DNA from: an uncultured Kouleothrix sp.
GTDB taxonomy: Bacteria; Chloroflexota; Chloroflexia; Chloroflexales; Roseiflexaceae
DNA length: 5,856 nt
Assembly (NCBI GenBank): GCA_937858455.1
Contig: CALLYN010000895.1
Coordinates: 1-5,856, forward strand
Direction: 5' to 3'
Below, piece after piece: positions 1-4,695 of the stretch. A program made the position numbers and the translations under genes. Positions within the stretch are counted from its first letter, which is position 1. Every line of letters begins with the position of its first letter. The notes below the pieces were generated by a model. It saw only the letters and a list, made by a program, of their open reading frames with translations. It made no database searches and had not been told where the DNA came from.

Positions 1-20
1 GGGGCGGCGAAGCCGCCCCC
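1..20 (-). terminator. GC-rich stem-loop downstream of the histidine kinase gene, candidate intrinsic terminator
   Basis: A perfect 8-bp stem (GGGGCGGC at 1-8 with GCCGCCCC at 12-19) closes on a 3-nt loop. It lies 77 bases past the kinase stop codon on the minus strand, the right place for a terminator. Any U-tract for the minus-strand transcript would fall left of position 1, outside the window. Read on the plus strand, the hairpin is followed by a C/A-rich stretch without a T-run, so it does not look like a plus-strand terminator. It could also be a dispersed GC-rich repeat. Confidence 0.5.
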
Positions 21-96
21 AAACCCCCACCAAAGTGTACGTCATCAAGCGAATTGCGATCGACACACAAAACCAAGTGAGCAGCCGAATTTGGTT

Positions 97-1776
97 CTAC
101 GGCGCGCCCGAGTACCCGGCAGGCCGCGGCTCGGCGCGCACATCGGGCAGCAGCAGGGTAAATACGCTGCCGCTGCCATACTGGCTTCGCACCGCAATCT
201 GCGCGCCGAGCAGCTGCGCCAGCTGCTGCGAAAGCCGCAGCCCCAGTCCGGTGCCCTCGCGCTGGCGTGCGTCGGCGGCGCCAACTCGCTCGAATGCCTG
301 GAACAGCCGCGCCTGATCCGCCGCGCTGATACCCAGGCCGCTGTCGGCCACGCGAATCTCGGTGCGCCAGCCATCCACCGCCGCCACTCGCTCCAGCTCG
401 ATCGCAACAAAGCCGCGATCGGTAAACTTGATGGCATTATTCACCAGATTAACCAGGATGTGGTTGAGCATGCGCCGGTCGCTCGGTATGACGACCGGCT
501 CGGCTGGGCACTCGACCCGCAGCTGCAGCGCTTTGCGCTCGGCGAGCGGGCTGAGGCTGGTAGCCACCTCGTCGATCACTTCCTGGCACACAACTGGCGC
601 GATGCTAACTTCGAGCTTCCCGGCTTCGATCTTGGCAAGGTCGAGGATATTGTTGATCAGCGCCAGCAGGTGCTGGGCGCTACGCTGCACTGTGGTCAGC
701 TGTTTCTCCTGGTGGTCGGTGAGCGGGCCGGGCAATTTCATCAGCAAGGTTCCGGTGAAGCCAATGATCGCATTCATAGGCGTGCGCAGCTCGTGCGATA
801 CACTGGCGAGGAACGCGCTCTTGGCGTGGCTGGCCCGCTCGGCCTCGGCACGCGCCTCTTCGGCCACGACGAACAGGCGCGCATTCTCGATCGCCAGGCC
901 CGCACGGCTGGCCAGATCCCGCAGAAAGCTCTGGTCGGCCGTGGTGTACGGCCGGCCTGGCTGATCGCGCGACACGCCAAGGGTGCCCAGGATCTGGCCG
1001 TGCGCCAGCAGCGGCACGATCAGCAGGCTGGCCACGCCGAAGCGGTTGACGTATTCGTGGTAGGCCGAGTGGATTTCGCCGCGCATATGCTCGGCCTCCA
1101 GGCTCGGCAGAAGCAGCACCTCGCCCGTGCGCGCGACCCGTCCGGCCAAGCCGTCGTCGACCGAGTATTCGACGGACGCAAGCAGCTCGCGCAAAAAGCC
1201 AGCGCGAGCCGGGTTGGAATGGCTGATTGCAACGATTTCGAGCCGCCGGCCATCGGCCGAGCACAGCGTCAGCACGCAGGCGTCGCCCAGCTGCGACGCG
1301 ATATGCGTCACGATCGTATTGCAGAGCGGCTGCAGGTCGCGGCCAATCCCAGCGAGCGATTGCGATAGCTCGGCCAGTGCACTCGTGCGCTTCGCATGCT
1401 CTTGAAGCTGCCGCTCAAGCTCCATCCGCTCGGCGATCTGGGCTTGCAAGCCGGCGTTAGCCTCTGTCAGCTCGGCCGTGCGAGCGGCGACACGCAGCTC
1501 GAGCTCGGCGTTCAGCTGGCGGATCTCGTCCTCGGCGCGCTGGCGCTCGCTGGCCTCTTGCTCCCAGCGCCGCAGCTCGCGCCGCAGTATGCCATACAGA
1601 AGCAGGGTCGTGACCGCGACAAACATCCATCCTTTGTAGGTTTGCAGCTGCACGATCGTATCGGGATCCGCGACAACAACGCGAAGCATTCTGTCGGAGA
1701 GCAGGATCCATATAGCCGCGACCAAGCTGTAGACCAGGCAGGTTCGTAGCACCAGGCGCGTGAGCTGAGATCGCAT
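97..1776 (-). CDS. Membrane-anchored GAF-domain sensor histidine kinase
   Basis: A 559-residue sensor kinase that should autophosphorylate on histidine and pass the phosphate to a response regulator. Two membrane helices (about 11-27 and 49-64) flank a short external loop with the LLSDR and LQTYKGW signatures often found at the N-terminus of sensory-box proteins. A coiled coil (about 66-135) follows, then a GAF domain (about 138-303). The HisKA dimerisation domain has H-box SHELRTPMN with phospho-acceptor His328. The HATPase domain has N-box NLVNNAIKFT (Asn447), G1 DSGLGIS (478-484), F-box LFQAFERV and G2 GTGLGL (508-513). All catalytic motifs look intact and there is no receiver domain, so this is a classical rather than hybrid kinase. 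The ATG at 1776 is preceded by AGGGAGA (1784-1790) with a 7-nt spacer. No response regulator lies in the window, so the partner is unknown; it may lie left of position 1 or elsewhere. The GAF ligand cannot be told from the sequence. Confidence 0.95.
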   Translation of the reverse strand: MRSQLTRLVLRTCLVYSLVAAIWILLSDRMLRVVVADPDTIVQLQTYKGWMFVAVTTLLLYGILRRELRRWEQEASERQRAEDEIRQLNAELELRVAARTAELTEANAGLQAQIAERMELERQLQEHAKRTSALAELSQSLAGIGRDLQPLCNTIVTHIASQLGDACVLTLCSADGRRLEIVAISHSNPARAGFLRELLASVEYSVDDGLAGRVARTGEVLLLPSLEAEHMRGEIHSAYHEYVNRFGVASLLIVPLLAHGQILGTLGVSRDQPGRPYTTADQSFLRDLASRAGLAIENARLFVVAEEARAEAERASHAKSAFLASVSHELRTPMNAIIGFTGTLLMKLPGPLTDHQEKQLTTVQRSAQHLLALINNILDLAKIEAGKLEVSIAPVVCQEVIDEVATSLSPLAERKALQLRVECPAEPVVIPSDRRMLNHILVNLVNNAIKFTDRGFVAIELERVAAVDGWRTEIRVADSGLGISAADQARLFQAFERVGAADARQREGTGLGLRLSQQLAQLLGAQIAVRSQYGSGSVFTLLLPDVRAEPRPAGYSGAP

Positions 1777-2241
1777 GGCCTGTTCTCCCTATCGTCGAAT
1801 GTTGTGCCGGCACAATCTATGCCGCACCCCGCGCTTTAGGCAGTCGGTGGGGTAAGCAAGCTGCCAAGATGGCACTGGTTCGGGCGAGGGCTGGGCACAA
1901 TCGAGCGCAAAATACGCTGCCGCACAGCCACATACCTGCCGGCTGCGCGCCATCGCCGTGCGCTGAGCGCGTATGCGACGTGGGCTACGCTGGCGGCCAT
2001 TCAGCGGCCAATAACAACGGGAAAGTTCGCTGGATGAGGAAGCCGGGCCGCCCCTCACCACGTACGTCGGGTTGCGTGAAATGTGAGCTCGGCGCCGGCA
2101 GGCGTACGTGGCTGGCACGTGCGGCGAGATCGAGTATCGTCGAGAGGTTTATGTAACATCAACTGTTAAACGGGCGAGGCATAGCTATTTCTCGATGAGT
2201 ATAACAACCTGCGCCACCGGCGTCAATCATAACAGCTGCCC
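1777..2241. other. Long intergenic stretch without a convincing gene
   Basis: This stretch separates the kinase start from the terminator of the next minus-strand gene. Open frames of 67-109 codons exist on both strands, but their translations are Arg/Ser/Cys-rich, match no family I know and lack good ribosome binding sites; one runs through the kinase's own Shine-Dalgarno. Position 2125 onward is visibly more AT-rich than the rest. Visible elements are the palindrome at 1802-1815, a second GGCACAATC copy at 1894-1902 matching 1809-1817, the palindrome ACGTACGT at 2060-2067, and a weak TAACA/TGTTA inverted pair (2154-2168). I found no clear -35/-10 pair for the kinase, although its promoter should lie here. 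Confidence 0.5.
1802..1815. promoter_or_regulatory. Perfect 14-bp palindrome in the kinase leader, candidate operator
   Basis: TTGTGCCGGCACAA is a perfect palindrome. It ends 11 bases upstream of the kinase Shine-Dalgarno (1784-1790) and 25 bases from the start codon. Position and symmetry fit a site for a dimeric transcription factor. An RNA hairpin is less likely because there is no loop. The 9-base core CCGGCACAA recurs on the minus strand just upstream of the ribosome binding site of the other complete minus-strand gene (2928-2936). The regulator is unknown. Confidence 0.4.
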
Positions 2242-2283
2242 CAACACAAAACCACGCTTCCAGCAGAAATGCCAGAAGCGTGG
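2242..2283 (-). terminator. Rho-independent terminator of the exported-protein gene
   Basis: Read on the minus strand, CCACGCTTC (2283-2275) pairs perfectly with GAAGCGTGG (2260-2252) across a 14-nt loop. The stem is followed directly by TTTTGTGTTGG (2251-2241), a good U-rich tail. It begins 24 bases after the TAA stop at 2308-2310, which confirms that the gene's transcript ends here and that the kinase is not in the same operon. Confidence 0.8.
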
Positions 2284-2307
2284 CCGTCGAGGGTGCAGAG
2301 CTGAGGG

Positions 2308-2907
2308 TTAGTGCGGCAGTGGCGCTGGGTATGCTGGCGATGTGGGCTTGCGCGTCGGCTCGGGCCTGCGCGTCGGTTCGGGCTTGCGCGTAGCAGTCGG
2401 CTTGCGCGTCGGTTCGGGCTTGCGGGTTGGCGTAGGCGCCGGCGTGCGATCGGTATCTTTGCGCACGCTCACGATCAGCTGCAGCGGCTCGCCCAGCACG
2501 CGCTGCCTGGACAGCACCTGCACAACCCCGGCCTGGGCTTGCGCGCGGCTGGCAGGCATGCTGATCGTAAAGACCAGCGTGGTCGGCACGCCGGCCGCAA
2601 TATTCGCGAATTGAGTGCTGCTGGGCGTGGTAATCTTGGCAACATCGCCACTTACGCGTACAACCACATCGCTAAGCGCGACGTTGCTGACAAAACTGGC
2701 GGTAAGCTGTACGCTTTGCCCTGGCGCCAGCGCCTGGGTGAAACGGCCAGGCGTCCAGGCCAGGCGCGGCGGCTCGTTCGGGCGCGGGGTGGCGTGCGTA
2801 TCGGCGAGCTGCGGGGCGGCGCTACCTTGCGCCGCAACGGCGCTGATGCTGAGCAGCAGCAGCGCGACGACGCCAAGGGTGACAAGGAGGCGTTGAGTGA
2901 GTTGCAT
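2308..2907 (-). CDS. Exported protein with beta-rich domain and PTRKP-repeat tail, function unknown
   Basis: A 199-residue protein I cannot assign to a named family. The N-terminus MQLTQRLLVTLGVVALLLLS leads into ISAVAAQG, a typical Sec signal peptide with probable signal peptidase I cleavage near residue 26; there is no lipobox cysteine. Residues about 48-150 alternate hydrophobic and polar residues (LAPGQSVQLTASFVSN, VVVRVSGDV, LVFTISMPA, LQLIVSV), suggesting a small immunoglobulin-like or NEW3-like beta-sandwich of the kind found in surface proteins. Residues 159-188 are five hexapeptides of the form xPTRKP, giving a stiff, basic, probably extended tail with no LPXTG motif or C-terminal membrane helix. 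I chose the ATG at 2907 because AAGGAG (2918-2923) sits 10 nt upstream. The in-frame GTG at 2958 has no ribosome binding site and would bury the signal peptide behind 17 polar residues. It is monocistronic, divergent from the transporter gene and closed by its own terminator. Confidence 0.8.
   Translation of the reverse strand: MQLTQRLLVTLGVVALLLLSISAVAAQGSAAPQLADTHATPRPNEPPRLAWTPGRFTQALAPGQSVQLTASFVSNVALSDVVVRVSGDVAKITTPSSTQFANIAAGVPTTLVFTISMPASRAQAQAGVVQVLSRQRVLGEPLQLIVSVRKDTDRTPAPTPTRKPEPTRKPTATRKPEPTRRPEPTRKPTSPAYPAPLPH
2344..2433 (-). repeat. Five tandem 18-bp units coding the proline/basic tail
   Basis: Units start at 2344, 2362, 2380, 2398 and 2416, each close to GGGCTTGCGCGTCGGTTC on the plus strand. 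Read on the minus strand they encode TPTRKP, EPTRKP, TATRKP, EPTRRP and EPTRKP. The length is a multiple of three, so gain or loss of a unit keeps the frame. Units 2 and 4 differ at only two positions, which suggests duplication by slippage or unequal exchange followed by drift. Confidence 0.9.
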
Positions 2908-2917
2908 GGGTGCGTTG

Positions 2918-2923
2918 CTCCTT
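2918..2923 (-). promoter_or_regulatory. Shine-Dalgarno deciding the exported-protein start
   Basis: AAGGAG on the minus strand lies 10 nt before the ATG at 2907. The upstream in-frame GTG at 2958 has nothing comparable, so this site fixes the start that puts the signal peptide at the N-terminus. Confidence 0.75.
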
Positions 2924-3009
2924 ATAATTGTGCCGGGCGACGATTCGCCAGCAGGCACTGTATATACCCGCGTGGTGGCCCGCCCGATATTAGTACAAAG
3001 GTCCTAAGC

Positions 3010-3026
3010 TTGGGCTGGTAGCCCAA
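3010..3026. promoter_or_regulatory. Short perfect inverted repeat in the divergent region
   Basis: TTGGGCT (3010-3016) pairs with AGCCCAA (3020-3026) around a 3-nt centre. It sits 48 bases before the transporter start and about 100 bases before the exported-protein start. Neither strand has a T-run after it, so it is not an intrinsic terminator. It may be an operator or a hairpin in the transporter's 5' leader; no partner is visible. Confidence 0.35.
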
Positions 3027-3074
3027 TATCACGAGAAACAAAGTACAGTACCAAATGACGAGAGGAACACACCA

Positions 3075-3935
3075 ATGCCGGCTGTTGCCCTGTTGCTGCT
3101 GCTGGTGGCCGCGCTGCTGCACGCTAGCTGGAACGTGCTGGTCAAGCGCGCGGCCGAGAAAGATGCGTTCATGTGGTGGGCGTGGGTGGTCAGCTCGGTC
3201 GGCTACGCGCCGGTCTTGCTCTTCTCGCCAGCGCTGCCGCGCGCGGCCTGGCCCTACATACTCGTCAGCGGCCTGGCGCAGGCCGGCTACTCGGTGGCGC
3301 TGACACGAGCGTATCAGCTAGGCGACTTCTCGCTGGTATACCCGCTGGCGCGCGGCGCGGCGCCAGCCCTGCTGCTGCTCTGGGCCGTGGTGTTTCTGGG
3401 CGAGCGCCCCAGCGCATATGGCCTGCTTGGCGTGGCGGTGCTGCTGCTGGGGCTGCTGAGCGTGGGCGGCATGCTCGGGCGCATGGCCAGGCCGCGCGGC
3501 GCGCGCCTGAGCGGCGCGGCGATGCTGGCTGCGCTGGGCGTGGCGCTGTGCATCTCGATCTACTCGGCGGTCGACGGCGCGGGCGTGCGGATCGCCGCGC
3601 CGCTGCCGTACACCGTGGCCGAGTTTATCGTCGCCACAATCGCGCTCACACCGATCGTGCTACGGCGCTACCCGCGCGCAGTGCTGCGGCGCGAATGGCA
3701 GGCCAACTGGCCGCGCATCGTGCTGGTTGGCGCGCTCATCCTGCTGACATACGCGCTGGTGCTGCTCGCCTATAGCCAAAGCCACGTCAGCTATGCCGGC
3801 GCGATTCGCGAAGTCAGCGTGATATTCGCAGCGCTGATCGGCTGGCGCTGGCTGGGCGAGCCGCTAGGCACGGCGCGGCTGGCCGGCGCGCTGCTGATCT
3901 TCGGCGGCATTCTGATCATCGCGGCCGCAGGCTGA
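3075..3935 (+). CDS. EamA/DMT-family membrane transporter
   Basis: A 286-residue, almost wholly hydrophobic protein with about ten membrane helices arranged as two EamA repeats (about 4-134 and 148-284), the standard size and layout of drug/metabolite-superfamily permeases. The first repeat ends with YPLARGAAP (89-97) and VFLGERP (106-112); the second has the equivalent REVSVIFAALIGW (245-257) followed by WLGEP (259-263). The pattern of glycine-rich helix and conserved glutamate (Glu110, Glu262) is typical of the family. The opening LLHASWNVLVK (14-24) resembles the branch that includes 'phosphonate utilization associated' membrane proteins, but no phosphonate genes are present, so I do not assign a substrate. 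The ATG at 3075 has AGAGGA (3061-3066) 8 nt upstream. The stress-protein gene follows after 78 bp on the same strand with no terminator that I can see, so read-through is possible. It probably exports or imports a small metabolite across the cytoplasmic membrane. Confidence 0.9.
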   Translation: MPAVALLLLLVAALLHASWNVLVKRAAEKDAFMWWAWVVSSVGYAPVLLFSPALPRAAWPYILVSGLAQAGYSVALTRAYQLGDFSLVYPLARGAAPALLLLWAVVFLGERPSAYGLLGVAVLLLGLLSVGGMLGRMARPRGARLSGAAMLAALGVALCISIYSAVDGAGVRIAAPLPYTVAEFIVATIALTPIVLRRYPRAVLRREWQANWPRIVLVGALILLTYALVLLAYSQSHVSYAGAIREVSVIFAALIGWRWLGEPLGTARLAGALLIFGGILIIAAAG

Positions 3936-3995
3936 CACCACGCGCCTGGACGGCACAGCTCTTGCTCGGCATAGCGCCATACGCAGATGACCAGA

Positions 3996-4006
3996 AAGGG
4001 GACAGG
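3996..4006 (+). promoter_or_regulatory. Ribosome binding region deciding the stress-protein start
   Basis: AAGGGGACAGG lies 7 nt before the ATG at 4014; AAGGGG alone would be 12 nt away. An in-frame ATG at 3987 lies upstream of this purine stretch and has no ribosome binding site of its own, so translation most likely begins at 4014. Confidence 0.55.
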
Positions 4007-4013
4007 CGCTACC

Positions 4014-4628
4014 ATGACAGAACAAGACAAGCGCACGCCACGCGCCGAGGGCGAGAACCGCTACGAAACTAGCGACCGGGTACTGAAAACCGACGACCCT
4101 GGCAGCGGGCCGCAGGGCATGCTCCCGAACCTGCGCTCGCGCATCGTGATAGGCGTATTCGAGCAGCTCGAGCAGGCCCAGGCGGCAGTGCACGAGCTCG
4201 AGGCAGCTGGCTACCCAACCAAGGATGTTTCGCTGGTGATGCAGCAGCCTGGCAGCGCGCCCGAGGTGGCCACAGGCGATACCAAAGCCGATACGGGCAT
4301 AGCGGCCGGGGTTTCGGCTGGGGCGGTGATTGGCGGAATCGCTGGAGTTGCGGCGCTGGCGATCCCCGGGATCGGCCCGCTGCTGGCGGCCGGCCCGCTG
4401 GCGGCGGTGCTCGGAGCGCTGGGCGGGGCGGCGCTGGGCGGCCTGGTGGGCTCGTTCACGGGGCTGGGCATCCCAACCGAGCGCGCCAAAGAGTACGAGC
4501 AGGCGGTGCGGGCGGGAGGCATTGTGGTTGCGGTGAAGGCCGACGATCGCAGCGACGAAGAGCGCGTGCAATCGCTGATGCAGCGCCACGAGCCGCGCGC
4601 CGTACACAGCTATACACAGGCGCTATAG
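4014..4628 (+). CDS. General stress protein 17M-like (YflT-type) protein with glycine-rich insert
   Basis: A 204-residue protein. Residues 1-40 are polar and probably disordered. Residues 43-77 (IVIGVFEQLEQAQAAVHELE then GYPTKDVSLVMQ) give the beta-alpha-beta start typical of the GSP17M/YflT heat- and general-stress domain. A glycine/alanine hydrophobic block at about 95-150, rich in GxxxG-type spacing (GAVIGGIAG, LGALGGAALGGLVG), follows and could insert in or lie on a membrane. The domain then resumes with GIPTERAKEYEQAVRAGGIV and VVAVKAD (151-177), the usual second half, where a helix and a strand complete a ferredoxin-like fold. This split arrangement is found in many bacterial homologues, whose biochemical function is not established. 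It lies 78 bp after the transporter on the same strand and may be co-transcribed with it. It converges with the following minus-strand gene. A role in stress response is inferred from the family name only. Confidence 0.8.
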   Translation: MTEQDKRTPRAEGENRYETSDRVLKTDDPGSGPQGMLPNLRSRIVIGVFEQLEQAQAAVHELEAAGYPTKDVSLVMQQPGSAPEVATGDTKADTGIAAGVSAGAVIGGIAGVAALAIPGIGPLLAAGPLAAVLGALGGAALGGLVGSFTGLGIPTERAKEYEQAVRAGGIVVAVKADDRSDEERVQSLMQRHEPRAVHSYTQAL

Positions 4629-4643
4629 CACAAAGCATCCAGC

Positions 4644-4685
4644 GTGGAGAAATGAAGAGCGGGCGACTAGGCTCAATTTCTCCAC
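4644..4685. terminator. Long inverted repeat in convergent intergenic gap, candidate bidirectional terminator
   Basis: GTGGAGAAAT (4644-4653) and ATTTCTCCAC (4676-4685) form a perfect 10-bp stem. Inside the 22-nt loop, GAGC (4657-4660) and GCTC (4671-4674) can pair to extend it. It sits 16 bases after the stress-protein stop and 11 bases after the stop of the opposing gene, so it can serve both transcripts. Neither side has a strong U-tract, so termination may be inefficient or Rho-assisted. Confidence 0.5.
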
Positions 4686-4695
4686 CACAGGACGC

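Larger units (their letters stand above)
2908..3074. promoter_or_regulatory. Divergent promoter region between exported-protein and transporter genes
   Basis: These 167 bases must carry start signals for both divergent genes. On the minus side the visible elements are the Shine-Dalgarno AAGGAG (2918-2923), the shared motif CCGGCACAA (2928-2936 on the minus strand) and a possible -10 TATATA (2961-2966) without a convincing -35 at normal spacing. On the plus side there is AGAGGA (3061-3066), 8 nt before the transporter ATG. The pentamer AGTAC occurs at 2992-2996, 3042-3046 and 3047-3051, the last two in tandem. Exact promoters cannot be fixed by eye. Confidence 0.45.

Noticed and set aside
91..1368. 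A 425-codon open frame on the plus strand opposite the histidine kinase
   Set aside because: It is an antisense shadow created by high GC. Its translation is low in hydrophobic pattern and matches no family, while the opposite strand has every kinase motif.
1789..2118. A 109-codon minus-strand open frame in the large gap
   Set aside because: It overlaps the kinase ribosome binding site, its composition is Arg/Ser/Cys-rich, and nothing in it resembles a known protein.
2200..2205. TATAAC as a plus-strand -10 box
   Set aside because: No -35 element at suitable spacing, and a transcript from here would run antisense into the exported-protein gene.
2344..2433. Tandem repeat considered as a CRISPR-like array
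   Set aside because: Units are 18 bp, directly adjacent with no spacers, and encode an in-frame protein tail.
2908..2958. GTG at 2958 as an upstream start of the exported protein
   Set aside because: No ribosome binding site, and it would place 17 polar residues before the signal peptide; the ATG at 2907 has AAGGAG at 10 nt.
2311..3021. A 236-codon plus-strand open frame over the exported-protein gene
   Set aside because: Arg-rich translation without domain features. The minus strand has a signal peptide, ribosome binding site and terminator.
3864..4607. A 247-codon minus-strand open frame opposite the stress protein
   Set aside because: His/Arg/Ala-rich shadow frame that overlaps the transporter end as well; no recognisable motif or ribosome binding site.
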